64,000 nucleotides of DNA from Cyclina sinensis. Its lineage: Eukaryota; Mollusca; Bivalvia; Venerida; Veneridae. Below, one piece after another: positions 34,525 to 45,979 of this stretch (the first letter of the stretch is position 1; each line of letters opens with the position of its first letter). Position numbers and translations under genes: made by a program. Location: the NCBI GenBank assembly GCA_012932295.1, contig JAAONU010000006.1, forward strand, positions 22,323,929 to 22,387,928, written 5' to 3'. A model generated the notes under the pieces. It made no database searches. It was not told the DNA's origin and was given only the letters and a program-made list of their open reading frames with translations.

Positions 34525-35525
34525 CAGGCTTGAACCCGAGCTATTACTTAATACATTATTCCAGGCTAGAACCTGAGTTATTTTATGCATTTTTCCAGGC
34601 TTGAACCTGAGTTGTTATTTTATGCATTTTTCCCAGGCCAGAACCTGAGTTATTAATTTATGCATTCTGCCAGGCTAAAACCCGAACTGATATTTTATAC
34701 ATTCTTCCAAACTTAAACCTGAGTTATTATTTTATGCATTTTTCTAGGCCAGAACCTGAGTTATTATTTTGTGCATTCTTTTAAAACCTAAGTTATTATT
34801 TTACACATACTTCAAGGCTAGCACTTGAGTTTATTTACGCTCTTCTAGATCACAAGTTATTATTTTATGCACACTTCCAGGCTAGAACCTGATTTAACTG
34901 TTAGTATTCAAGGCATATTTCTAGGCACATGAGTTATTATTTTATGCATTCTTCCAGGCTAGAACCTGAGTTATTCTTTATGCATTTTTTCAGGCTTGAA
35001 CCTGAGTTATTATTTTATGCAATTTTCCAGGCTTGAACCTGAGTGATTATTTTTACGCATTCCTCCAGGCTAGAACCTGAGTTATTATTGTATGCATTCT
35101 TTCGGGTTAGAACCGGAGTTATTATTTTATACATTCTTCCAGGCTAGAACCTGAGTTATTATTTTATACATTCTTCCATGCTAGAACCTGAGTTATTATT
35201 GTATGCATTCTTTCGGGCTAGAACCGGAGTTTTTTTTATACATTCTTCCAGGCTAGAACCTGAGTTATTATTTTATACATTCTTCCAGAATAGAACCTGA
35301 ATTATTATTGTATGCATTTCCCGAGGCTAGAACCTGAGTTATTATTTTATACATTTTTCCAGGCTAGAACCTTAGTTATTATTGTATGCATTCTTCCAGG
35401 CTAGAACCAGAGTTATTATTTTATACATTCTTCCAGGCTAGAACATGAGTTATTATTTTATGGATTCTTCCGGGCGAAGACCCGAGTCATTATTTTATGC
35501 GTAGTTCCAGGAAAGAACCTGATAT
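34525..35525. repeat. 37-bp minisatellite inside the Ngaro element, about 27 copies
   Basis: The unit is approximately CCAGGCTAGAACCTGAGTTA followed by TTATTTTATGCATTCTT. Copies vary at single bases (AACC/AACCC/AACA, TGCATT/TACATT), and some are a few bases shorter. It separates the hydrolase region from gag. Confidence 0.93.
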
Positions 35526-35605
35526 ATCAAAATTTTGACAGCTTAAGATGATTTTGCTTCCAGATTTAATTACATTCAACACTTTGTAAAACGAAGTATT
35601 TACAA

Positions 35606-35625
35606 TTCTGTTCTTCACTTTTAGA
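35606..35625 (+). promoter_or_regulatory. Possible 3' splice site before the Ngaro gag start
   Basis: TTCTGTTCTTCACTTTTAG is a good pyrimidine-rich acceptor, immediately followed by AATGAGGAGTAAAAGG whose ATG (35626) opens a basic gag-like N-terminus (MRSKRTPKEK). The minisatellite would then lie in an intron. Inference only. Confidence 0.3.
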
Positions 35626-37052
35626 ATGAGGAGTAAAAGGACACCCAAGGAGAAACCAAGCTGTTCTGCATAATGTTGCCCTCCTGACCTACCATCCACA
35701 ACCAGTCAACAACAGGGAAACAGCCTTTTGCCTACTCATTCCTCAGAAGAGTCAGATAACGACCTAGTTTCAGAGTCATATACACAAAATCATAAACCCC
35801 ATAAACAAAGAAAGGTGTAGGTAAAAGATCTGTAAAGCAAACAATGTCCCACGAGGTGTCGTTTCCAAGTTCAGACTCGGAATCAGAGGAGTCAGAATCA
35901 GAGAATTTAAGTACAAATAGCACAAAGAAACAAGTCAATGGTCCACAAAAGCGTAAAACCAACAAACAAAAGAAAGGTACTAGTAAAAAATCTCAAAAAT
36001 ATTCTGTGGATCATGAGATATTGTCGACAAGTACTGACTCGGAATCAGGGTCAGAATCAGAGGAGAACATAAACACGATACAACATTACAAAAAGAATCA
36101 GGGTACAAGAAAAGTTAATAGGAAACAGAGTACAAGGAAAGCCAGAAGAGTCAAACCAAGATCCACAGATCCTGGTTTTTCAAGCCCATCAGACTTATCA
36201 TCGGATTCCGATTCCGACTCCTTCCTTAGATGAACTGTTAGAATACCAGGCGAAAATCTTAACAGGTAATGGGGTTCAGTCCTTTTCTAATCACGAGTCT
36301 TCACTTCAATCCCAAGTCGACAAAAAAAAACGGATTTGGAAAAACAAATATATAGAATTTAGCACTCTTCTCCCACAACAATTCAATCAGGACCAAGACA
36401 ATACATCTTTCTTTAAGTTCCAGGTTAATAGAAGGGGAGGTAGTTCAAACATAGACATTGTTCCCTCAAAAAATAAACAAAAGATCACTAACATAGAACA
36501 ATGGATGACAGCTTTCATGAGATTCAAGATTCGTGGCGGTATATTCTTTAAAATTCCCGTTGGAGACCCCGGCCCTGATGAAATATGGAGAGCTGGTCAA
36601 AGACCTGGCAGCTAAACACAACAATAATGCCTGGTCCCGCTATGACTTTCAGTTTCGAAAACAGCGTGAAATTTCGCTTATCCCATAGGACCAAATTCAT
36701 GCAGAGTTCTGGATAAGGGTTACCACAACCCCTTCTGTGTTTCAGCCTTTTCGGAGCCAACGCCGCTTTGGCGGCACTTCAAACAGGTCAAATAACCACA
36801 GAAGATCAGTCAGTGAGTTCCTACCAAATACATGCTGGCCCTTCAATAGGATGGGTTTTTGCAACGCAGTCAAATGTTTCCCCCACATTTGCGGCTTCTG
36901 CAAAGGTCAGCAATCTGCCAAATTCTGTACTGCCGGGAAACGGCAAGACTCTAACCAGCCCCACCGCAGCAACACCAGTCAGCCCAAACACCCCTGATAA
37001 CATCACTAATATTACCCCCGTGAAAGTAAAACCCCTAGCTTATTGGCTGTAA
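35626..37052 (+). pseudogene. Ngaro gag-like protein, broken
   Basis: Starts with a basic segment at 35626, then a Ser/Glu/Asp-rich and Lys-rich region (intact 35844-36233). A frame change near 36215 leads to a segment (IWKNKYIEFSTLLPQ...IEQWMTAF) typical of gag in this class. A further shift near 36540 leads to DLAAKHNNNAWSRYDFQFRK and a stop at about 36688. The C-terminus has a Cys/His cluster (CWPFNRMGFCNAVKCF...HICGFC, about 36832-36897) resembling a zinc knuckle. At least two frameshifts and two stops make it non-functional. Confidence 0.75.
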
Positions 37053-37145
37053 GGTTACAAATTCTCTCACTACTTAATAAAGAGTTTTTCCAACGGTTTT
37101 AGGTAAGGTCATACTGGGGACAGAATTTTCTTTCATTCAAGAAAT

Positions 37146-38570
37146 TTGAAATCATGTCAAGAATTACCAGAAATAGTTCAAGAAAAGTTGAACAAGGAAT
37201 TACAATGTAAACGGATAGCTGGCCCTTTTACAGAACCTCCCTTTGATCCCTTTTGCGTCAGTCCTATAGGCTTAGTATCTAAGAGAGAGCCAAATTCATA
37301 TAGATTGATACACCATCTTAGTTACCCAGATGGAGCTTCCATAAATGATAATATTGATCCCGATCTTGCAACAGTTCAATATTCTTCTTTTGATCAAGCT
37401 GTTGAGAAAGTTAGATGTCTAGGGCAGGGTTGTTATATGGCAAAGACAGATGTAGAATCTGCCTTCAGAATTATTCTAATTCACCCTCTCGATTATCAAT
37501 TGCTTGGTTTGCATTTCAAAGGGCTATTCTATTATGACCGTTGCCTCCAAATGGGTGCTAGTTCATCCTGCTCTATTTTCAACTGTTTTAGTTTTGCCTT
37601 AAAATGGATTGCCCAATCCAAACTAGCGATTCACCACATCATCCATATTTTGGACGACTTCCTAATTTTGGAAAAAAACAAGAATAAATGTGGCACCGAC
37701 TTGAGGGTTTTCCTTGACCTATGCAAAGCCTTAGGATTTCCCATCAAACACGACAAAACAGTAGCAGCAACAAATAAAATAACTTTCATGGGTTTAGAGA
37801 TAGATTCTACACTCATGGAAGCCAGGTTACCAAATGAAAAACTAGCAAAGTTAAGGTCGTTGTTAAACACCTACAAGGGTAAGAGAAAAATTAAACTAAA
37901 AGAACTTCAGTCATTGTAAGGTCTGTTAAATTTTTGTTGCCAAGTGGTCCTGCCTGGTAGAGCTTTCTTGAGACGTCTAACTGACCTTACAAAAGGCATA
38001 ACTAAACCACATCACAGAGTTACACTCTCCAAAGAAGGTCGTCGTGATATCGAGGCGTGGCACCAATTAGCTGAATATTTTAATGGGAAGCACATCCTAT
38101 TAGATCAAAGATGGCTGACTAGCCAATCATTACACTTGTATACAGATGCATCCGGTTCAGTCGGCTACGGGGCAATTCTAGACACGCACTGGTTTTACGG
38201 GTCATGGTCAGATCAATTCATTGACTACCAAATCACCTATAAAGAATTATTCCCTAATCGTTCTAGCTATTGAAATCTGGGGCACTAAGCTTACAAATAA
38301 ATGCATCCCTCTGAACTCCGACAACAATGCAGTTGTGCATATTATAAATAAACAAACCTGTAAAGACAAACATATCATGTTTTTGGTGCGTCGCCTAGTT
38401 CTAGCCTGTATGAAATGGAACATTCTGATACGCTCAGAACATGTCCCAGGGAAACAGAATGATTAAGCAGATATGCTTTCTCGTTTACAGATAGCCCAGT
38501 TCCGTCAAAAAGCCCATTGGGTGGACTCGGACCCAACCATAGTACCATCCCAGCTACTAAAATATCGCTG
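37146..38570 (+). pseudogene. Ngaro reverse transcriptase and RNase H, broken
   Basis: The RT is intact over 37146-37916. Landmarks are SPIGLVSK...YRLIHHLSYP (fingers), AKTDVESAFR (motif A), LQMGASSSCSIF (motif B) and HILDDFLIL (motif C, 37650-37661), where LDD replaces YxDD as in Ngaro relatives. A TAA at 37917-37919 interrupts it. RNase H follows in the same frame with LYTDASG (about 38136); after a frameshift near 38255 come ELFPIVLAIEIWG-type residues, SDNNAVVHIIN and EHVPGKQND. A TAA at 38464-38466 and a TGA near 38571 break the end. The RT palm residues are preserved, so the damage is limited to stops and shifts. Confidence 0.88.
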
Positions 38571-39479
38571 AAGCGTCTGGTCACAACTTCATCAAGGAGT
38601 TCCCTCGCTGAAAGTACTCAACAAGAATACAAAGGAGCTTTCAAACTTTTTTGTTCATTTCATATGAAATATTATGGATCCCAACCTCAAGGGAAAATCT
38701 CACAATCAAAATTAATTGCCTTCATTGCTTATTGACATTTTTCTGGTTTAAGCTATAAAAGCATTTGCAGCAGAGTTTCTGCACTAAACTTCATCAATAG
38801 ATTCCTTGGGGCCAGAAAGTCATGTCATACCTTTATGGTCAAACGGATATTATTAGGTTGCAAACGCCTATCCCCGTCATCAGATAAAAGGCGCCCTGTC
38901 ACAATCAAAATTCTAAAAAGACTTTGCAATGTCGTAGTCCGCCTATTTACAAACAAGTACAACAGAAGGTTGATAAAAGCAATGTTTTGCTTGTCTTTCT
39001 TTGCACTACTACGAATTGGTGAGATCACAACATCCAAAACAGCAAACCATACTTTACAGTATTCTTCTGTTACAGTATCAAAGAAAAAGGGTTATCCAAA
39101 AAAACTGTCAGTCACTCTCAAACATTACAAACATTCAGTTTCACCTTTTACGATAATACTTAAACCTTTTTCTATAAAAGAAGTATGCCCAGTGCAAGCT
39201 ATCAGTTATTACATGACAGTCCGTTCATCTCTTACAGGTCCTTTGTTTATCAACGAAAAGGGTACTCCCATCACAAATAAACAATTTACGAAAACACTCC
39301 GTCGTTGCATCTCCAAATTAGGGCTTGATCCATCATTGTACACATCTCATAGTTTTCGCATAGGGGGTGCTACTTTCGCACACTCCCAGAATCTTTCTGA
39401 CTCACGAATTAGGCAATTACGCCGGTGGAATTCCGATGCCTTTAAATCATATTTACGTCCTTGTTCCCTTTTAAATTAA
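38540..39479 (+). pseudogene. Ngaro tyrosine recombinase, one internal stop
   Basis: One frame runs from about 38571 to the TAA at 39477-39479 with a single in-frame TGA at 38733-38735. The N-terminal part is a core-binding helical domain (STQQEYKGAFKLFC...). Catalytic positions are all visible: Arg in LLRIGEIT (39012-39014), HSFR (His 39348, Arg 39357), Trp in RRWNSD (39426) and the Tyr nucleophile in KSYLR (39450-39452). In Ngaro elements this enzyme integrates the circular cDNA. Apart from the stop the domain looks functional. Confidence 0.9.
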
Positions 39480-39554
39480 AAAAAGGACTGTTTCCCCATT
39501 ACTATATTGGAGATAGGAATGGTGATGATTGTTGTAAATTTTTATTACACGACT

Positions 39555-40220
39555 TCTCAGATTACTTTTTGCCCTTGACTGACTGAGGCAGCAAGGGCAT
39601 AGCATAGTACTTTCTGCATTGTGATCATATATTTGTTTTCTTTCATGAATTTAGGTGATACACTTTTGTATTATTTTTCCATGTTTAGTCAACTTATAGG
39701 CTATGACTAACTGAAGAAGTAAAGCTTTTTTGATTTTGACACTACTAGTCCAATTATTTTGGTTCTTGACTGACTTGGCAGCAAGACTTTTTTTCTATCT
39801 TTGATTTTGCATGACAAGTCAAATTAACATGGTTTTTCCTTGACTGACTAAGGCAGCAAGGATTTTTTCTTATTTTGTGTTCACACACGGCTATTCAAAT
39901 TAACATTGTGTTCCTTGACTGACTTAGGCAGCAAGGTTTTTATTTTGTGATTTGATTTTCACATGACTAGTCAAAATTTACTTTATGTTCCCTGACGAAC
40001 TAAGGCAGCAGGGCTTTTTTACATTTGAATTTTGCACGTCTTGTCAAATTAACTTAATATTTCTTGTCTGACTTAGGCAGCAAAAACTGTTTCCTTTTTA
40101 ATTTCACTTTAAAACAACAACAACAAAAACTACATTATGTTCGTTTACTGACTAAGATAGCAGTTTTTCAATTATTTTTATTTATTTCTTTGTTGATTTG
40201 ATTGTCACATGACTAATCAA
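39555..40220. repeat. Degenerate ~70-75-bp tandem repeat in the Ngaro 3' region
   Basis: The core CTTGACTGACTNAGGCAGCAAGG recurs about eight times at 60-85-bp spacing (near 39568, 39704, 39765, 39837, 39912, 39988, 40060 and 40144). Each copy is followed by a T-rich stretch and a segment like CACATGACTAGTCAAATTAAC. It lies between the recombinase stop and B1. Confidence 0.8.
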
Positions 40221-40521
40221 CATGACGATTCACATGGCTACTGGCCATTTCGAATTATAGTTTGCTTAGCTTATTAGTTTTGGAGTGTATTTGGTAATAA
40301 TAAGTCTCGGTTATTTAGCATAATCTCAAACAGGGTAAAAGCGCAGTGCAACTGTAACATTGTATCACACATAACATAGGTGTTTACATACAAATATGTA
40401 CTTTCTATTTTTTCTGTTGTTCTATTTCAAAGCACCATTTAGAATAAGTCAATCCCACGAGTTTGTTTGTCTGGGGGCATAAGGGCTGAAATTCACGTAC
40501 TCATTCCCAGCCTTCATGTAT

Positions 40522-40718
40522 GGCGAACTGGTTCCCCAGATAAGACATAAAGTTTGTTACAATTATTACTTTCTCTTTAAAACTGTTTTTTTCATGTTTC
40601 CTGGCCTATAATAATAAAGCCCTTTTACGACATTATATACCACTTTGTTTTCTTTTATGTCTTACAAGCTGCACAAACTCTTGGGATTTACTTTATAAGA
40701 AACACGACGGCCATAAAT
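40522..40718 (+). repeat. Ngaro split direct repeat B1
   Basis: Begins GGCGAACTGGTTCCCCAGAT and ends GACGGCCATAAAT; overlaps the first bases of A2. Matches 41142-41337 with three substitutions and one T-run length difference. Confidence 0.95.
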
Positions 40719-40982
40719 GAATTTTATATATAAAATATTTTATGGACAAGATGGTTCAACTGCGTCAGCCCCATTTCTTTGCAGACATTGGAATTTTTTC
40801 CTTCATACCAGTTCGAGTATTTAATCTTTCCTTTGAATACTACTATTTAATCTTTTCGTTAGTTGTTATATCTCGCACATGCGCAATTCGTTTTCCTTCA
40901 GAACAAAGAAAACATTTCAGAAAACTTTGCAGAAATATTCTGCCATCTATTTTTATCATTATCGGAAAATTTTTCAGTTTTC
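40715..40982 (+). repeat. Ngaro split direct repeat A2
   Basis: 268-bp copy of A1 joined directly to B1 at AAAT, as expected for the B1-A2-B2 arrangement. Confidence 0.95.
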
Positions 40983-41141
40983 CTCCTCCTCCCTTGTCCT
41001 CCAACCACAGACACTTAGCACTTAAAAAATTACTAGTTGAACCTTCCTGTCAAAGTATTAACATAACTAATTGTATCATATAAATATGTGTTTATTCATT
41101 GTTTTTGTTAAGGCGAACTGGGGCGAACTGGTTCCCCGTAA

Positions 41142-41337
41142 GGCGAACTGGTTCCCCAGATAAGACATAAAGTTTGTTACAATTATTACTTTCTCTTTAA
41201 AACTGTTTTTTCATGTTTCCTGGCTTATAATAATAAAGGCCTTTTACGACATTATATACCACTTTGTTTTCTTTTATGTCTTACTAGCTGCACAAACTCT
41301 TGGGATTTACTTTATAAGAAACACGACGGCCATAAAT
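41142..41337 (+). repeat. Ngaro split direct repeat B2
   Basis: Right-terminal copy of B1. Just upstream, 41110-41142 contains two extra partial copies of its start (GGCGAACTGG), apparently a local slippage duplication. Confidence 0.93.
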
Positions 41338-43050
41338 ATAAACTACTGCAATTACATGCACAGGTAGGGATGAACAGTTACTAAAATCATTTATTGCCAA
41401 GTGGTACTTTTATGTTAGATTGTTTCTCCGCTAATTTGAACGATTACTCTACATCATTTGAACAACAATCATTAACACCTTGCACGTCGCTAAATATCTC
41501 ACTCAAAGGGAAACATTGCATTTGAGACCAGAAGACCACAGTTACATCTGAAATATAGCAACATCCGATATTGTGCATGTGGAGTGTAAGCATATAGAAC
41601 AAAGAAGGCTTGAGTCGGACCGTGACAACAAGCGATATCTTTATAAATAGAGTTTACTGGGATATATGTACGGTTGCTTTGGATGTAAATACTGTTTTGC
41701 TTTATATATAGATATGCTTTATTTCCCCAAAGTTGTGGTTATTCTAAAAACAGACAAGTGACATGTGATGACCACTGGAACAAGCATGGGAATTAGATGA
41801 AAGACATAGCATACCTGTTATGTGAACAGTCATTAAGTTTAATGCCTCTCTTATTAGCTGTTACCATATTTCCAGTAATACTTTATGAATATCAATTTGC
41901 AGTGACATAGATGCTTCTTTTTCTTGTCATGGGTTAAGCCTATTTCAGCAATGTTGTGAAAAAACACACACATTGAATTGCACAAAACTATTGAAAGTCG
42001 ATTGGAAAAAACAAAACAAAAAACCCTAACAATTCAACTAAATACATTGTCTTTATTCTGCATTGTAAGTAAAAGGTTAAAAAATATTTGGCACTTAACA
42101 GTCTTATTTAGAAGGGGTGTGGGCAATAAATAGCTTTTAATTAATTTTCATGAATAAAAGCCACTTTTTAAAATCATTGGTGAAAACATGCAAGCTGCAC
42201 ATCAATGATTTCCATATGCTATCGATAGTCTGATGAAATATTTTTGCCACGCATTTAGGTTGCACGTGCTCATGCAAAGTACAGGAAACAAGCAACTTGC
42301 CATTCTTTGTGCCGAAGATGTTTAAGGGATCATACAGCCTCGCAACCCATCCGTAAACTATGATTCTTTATAATACATTTGTAACAAAGACGTTGTCACC
42401 AATATCTTCACACTGACTCTAAAGACTTATGAGTTTCAGCTGCTGGGTGCGTTATGTCTCTGGGTGACCTCCTATGGAGTATGTGTTACATGAAATTATA
42501 AGTAAACTTCATCATACTAAGGTATGTCTCATTAAAATTTCTAATTATATAGTAGCTTGGTCAAGGGCCATTATAAAAGGGAAGTCAAACTTTTAGTAGC
42601 ATGTCTGTTATCAGGACTGAAGCAATTAGATGTTGAAGTAAACAAATGATTAACATACACTTAGTTCTAGGATAAAGAAGCCTTTCTTTTGGAGTACTTT
42701 GAAGTGTAAAGTGTTAATAATTCAATTATATTCATGACATTTTTCAATACGACAGCCCGTAATGTTGTTTGCCTTACATTCACAGCACAGTGGTACATTA
42801 CTGGCTGATCATACTTTAGACATGGCCATCCCTCGCCAGAGCAATGTTGCTAATGAAATGGTTGCGGATGGAGAAATTGTTTTGCTTTAAACTGAGGCAA
42901 ACCGGATTTATGGTCCTTTTATATTGTACACTTGCTCAAAGTATTCTGTCACTGGATGAAATATCAACTAAATGTCTTGAGTAGATTTCGAGTTGTTTGG
43001 GATATTTTTATTACAGTATGACAACGGATTATGATTTATGAATAAGTCAA
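41338..43050. other. Intergenic, no gene seen
   Basis: AT-rich unique sequence with short frames only; no repeat array, RNA gene or splice-bounded exon recognised. Confidence 0.5.
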
Positions 43051-43059
43051 TGCTAGGTT

Positions 43060-43713
43060 ATGGTTTATGAGCACTGCATTTCCCTCGCAGTCCTTTATCA
43101 CTGTATACAATAATGAATAAATTCCCTTTAAAACTTTTTAAGTTTTACTGCAAAACAACAAACAGAAAAATAATTCCAAAATAAAGTAAAGCTGAGTTAT
43201 GCCCCTAAAAACTTTCTTTCAATACCCTTAAAAACTGCATAAAGTTTCAACAAATCCCCATCAATATTCATTGAGCAAAGCTGTGGACAAAGTATTTCAA
43301 AAAAACTGAAAAGAAATGGAGGGAATCAAAAAGTAGTAGTTGAGGTTATGTTTTTTTTACATAATGACTTTCTTCTAAATATCATATATCATTGTTTGAA
43401 ATATTGATTGAATAATTCTAAAGCTTTGATAAAATAAAGGGAGTCAATCAAAATAAAAGCAAAGCAGAGTTATAGTTCTTGCACAAAAACTCCCTCTCTG
43501 CGTTCTCTATCACAGTGAGAAACATTAAGTAAACCTCTTTCATAGTTTTCATGTTACCTTGTGGTCAAGCATTTAAAAAAATAAGAAAGAGATTAGAAAA
43601 AAATTGGGCAAGGTATAGTTAAAGTATTGCACATTTGCTCAGTATTCACTGTCTTTGTGAGAAATTTCAACTTTAGTACATAATCATTTATAGTTGTACT
43701 TTCGACATTTTGA
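43060..43713. repeat. Degenerate dispersed repeat, left part (interrupted by a MITE)
   Basis: Units of roughly 200-250 bp share a GCATTTCCCTC..GT..T.TATCACTGT...AA...GAA segment, a TTTT-CATAGTTTT-like segment, and an AAAGCAGAGTTATAG..CTTGCA segment. Related sequence resumes at 44460-44640 (GGCAGAATTATGGTCCTTAG, TCTATCATTGTAGGCAATAAGG), so the element at 43714-44459 seems to have inserted within this family. Confidence 0.5.
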
Positions 43714-43740
43714 TACCGGCTCGCTGAGGCGAGCCGGTAT
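43713..43740. repeat. Perfect hairpin at the left end of the MITE-like element
   Basis: ATACCGGCTCGC and GCGAGCCGGTAT, 12-bp perfect arms with a TGAG loop. Confidence 0.9.
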
Positions 43741-44459
43741 AACGATAGGATTTACTTGAAAATAACGAAAACCAAACTAGAAGGTGCCTTGATAATCTTC
43801 TTTTTTATTTACTGTTATCCTAAAATTACCATCATTAACAGAAAACAATATCTAAGCCAAATATAGAGTCAGAGTTACATCAACTATTTTTCTTCTTTTC
43901 TCGAACTGTCACCGTCACTATAGCTGTTTTCATTTCTCCCGCGTCCTTCGGGTGTTGGGATAGAGTGCGAAATGGAATCCATTTCGCGAAATGGACTTTA
44001 CGTCTACCAAATGGATTTTAATTTCTTAATTATGGCTTTAATATTTATATTTGCTGTATTTTCTTAGTTATATGTAATAAATAAAATATATACTTATTCT
44101 ATGTCTCCTTTCATATTATGTCTAAGTAATAGATGTTCCAGATATAACAATTTATTGTGAGCGCACCCTACGAAATGGACATTCTCTTTCAAAAATACTT
44201 ACGAAATGGACTTCTGTTGTTTTAAGTATAGTGAGCACATTAGATAAAGGATGTATCCCAGGCGGGAAACGGAAATTACCTGTATACATATATATTTGGT
44301 ATCATACCAAACCATAAGTGCTTTCACAGGAAACAGCAGCTTACAAACGGACTGCGGTGTGGACAAGTGCAGTTAACTCTTTGTGTGAGTGGTAGTAGAA
44401 GAGTAGTCTCCAACACAGTCACCATAGTTACTGAATATAAATATCTAAGCGAGCCGCTA
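43714..44459. mobile_element. MITE-like element, 746 bp, with TIRs and TA target duplication
   Basis: Left end TA-CCGGCTCGCTGAG (43714-43728) and right end CTAAGCGAGCCGC-TA (44445-44459). The 13-bp ends are inverted copies with two mismatches and are flanked by TA, as for Tc1/mariner-like insertions. The left TIR is part of a larger perfect hairpin (43713-43740). There is no transposase frame inside. The interior carries a repeated CGAAATGGAC motif (listed separately). Both flanks belong to one repeat family, which supports an insertion. Confidence 0.6.
43967..44216. repeat. Cluster of CGAAATGGACTT motifs
   Basis: Copies at 43968, 43987, 44007 (CCAAATGGATT), 44171 and 44202, plus one inverted copy. 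The first copy and the inverted copy form a palindrome with arms GCGAAATGGA and TCCATTTCGC (43967-43987). The recurrence of a 10-12-base motif in 250 bp of otherwise dissimilar sequence is not explained by simple repeats. Confidence 0.75.
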
Positions 44460-45080
44460 CTAGCTTTTTTAAAAATAAACTTGTACTCATATTATCTTGG
44501 GACATAATTTAAGAACTGAGCAAGGCAGAATTATGGTCCTTAGACCTTGCATTCCCGCTTGAGTTGGTCGTCTATCATTGTAGGCAATAAGGATGAATTC
44601 CCTTCATTACTTTTATAGTTATAACAAAGCGGTCCAAAGGATAGCTGCACCCCCCGCTATCGTTTAGTAACGTTTAAGTCTGAGAAACATCAAATTTCAT
44701 TTATTGTGGCAGATTGTGGTAAAGCTGTAAGAATTGCAATGTCAATAAGGTGACATAGGTTTGGTTTTATGGAGCATTTGAATATCATCTTTTCTGTAAA
44801 CTGCACATTAATAATTGGATAATACATGATAATTCTGTTAATTACACAAGTTTTGCATCTTGAACAATGACTCTAATATGAATATACTCTTTGTAAAGTA
44901 AATTACCTAATTTTTTTTAATGAACTTCATAATAAATGAAGAAAAGAAAAGAAATTGTTCAGATTAAGAAAATATATTCTGTTTTCACATTTTTTCAATG
45001 TGTGATAGTTTGTCTCCATTTTTTTGGTCATAAGTATATGTACCTTAAATTAATTCAATGCAAAAAGAAAACATGATATT
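44460..45080. other. Dispersed repeat remainder, then intergenic
   Basis: The first 180 bp continue the repeat family seen at 43.1-43.7 kb. The rest is AT-rich without a gene. Confidence 0.45.
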
Positions 45081-45084
45081 GAGC

Positions 45085-45860
45085 GGACACGGAAGTATAG
45101 ACTCGGACAAATGACGTTCAATTTGACCTTGACCTTGAACAAGCATGACTTGGCTATATCTTATGCACATTCTCTCGATGAGTTAAAGATTTGACCAAAG
45201 TTTCAGGAAAATCGGTTCAAAGATGTTGGAGGTATTGAGTAGTAACTAAATTAAAGCTGAAACAAATGACCTTTAAATATGACATTAACTTTGAACTGAC
45301 ATGGTTGTACTGTGCGTTCTGCACACTGTCTTGACCAAGTTTTCAAGGAAATCAGTTCAGAAGTGTAGAAGATATTGAAAAGACACAAAATTTAAGGCTA
45401 AAACAAATAACCTTCAAATGTGACATTGACCTTGAACTGACATGTCTGGGCTATGCCTTTTGCACATCGTCTCAATGACAAAAAGTTCAAGAAACTCAGA
45501 TCAAGGGTATAAGAGATATGGAGCGGAAACAAAATGTAAATGATAAAAAGACAGACGGACAGATGGATAGTGTGCCAAACCTTCTGCACATCTTCTCAGT
45601 GAGTTATACATTTGACCAAAGTTTCAAGAAAATTGGTTCAAAAGTTTGAGAGATATTGAACGAGTACAAAAAGAAAGGCTGAAAAAAATGACTTTCAAGT
45701 ATGTCCTTGACCTTGAACTGGCAATGCAGGAATATGCGTTCTGCACATCATCTCAATGAGTTTAATATTTGATCCAAGTTTCAAGAAAACCCGTTCAAGG
45801 GTGTAGGAGATATGGTGCGGAAATAAAAATGTTACGGACAGACAGACAGACGGAAGGACA
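45085..45860. repeat. Degenerate tandem repeat, ~130-150-bp unit, about 5 copies
   Basis: Each unit carries TGACCTTGAAC or ACTTTGAACTGACATG, then GCACAT(C/T)(G/T)TCTCAATGAGTT, then TTTGACCAAAGTTTCA(A/G)GAAAATC.GTTCA, then GAGATATTGA. It ends in ACAGACAGACAGACGG microsatellites (45548-45565 and 45836-45860). Confidence 0.8.
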
Positions 45861-45979
45861 AAGAATGTTCCTATACCTGGATCGCTCACCCGAGTACTGT
45901 TCTTTGGCTGTGGGTTTGCTGTTGAGCAAACGTCAGAAGCAGTATTTCATTTTCTAACTGAAGATTTGTAGGTGCCTAC

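Larger units (their letters stand above)
33270..41337 (+). mobile_element. Ngaro-type tyrosine-recombinase retrotransposon, complete termini, dead ORFs
   Basis: About 8.07 kb bounded by split direct repeats in the Ngaro order: A1 (33270-33537), internal region, B1 (40522-40718), A2 (40715-40982), a 159-bp spacer and B2 (41142-41337). A1 and A2 differ at 2 of 268 positions; B1 and B2 differ by three substitutions and one indel in about 197. The internal order is SGNH hydrolase, minisatellite, gag, RT-RNase H, tyrosine recombinase, second tandem repeat, all plus strand. No target-site duplication is expected for recombinase-mediated insertion. All coding regions carry stops or frameshifts. Confidence 0.92.
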
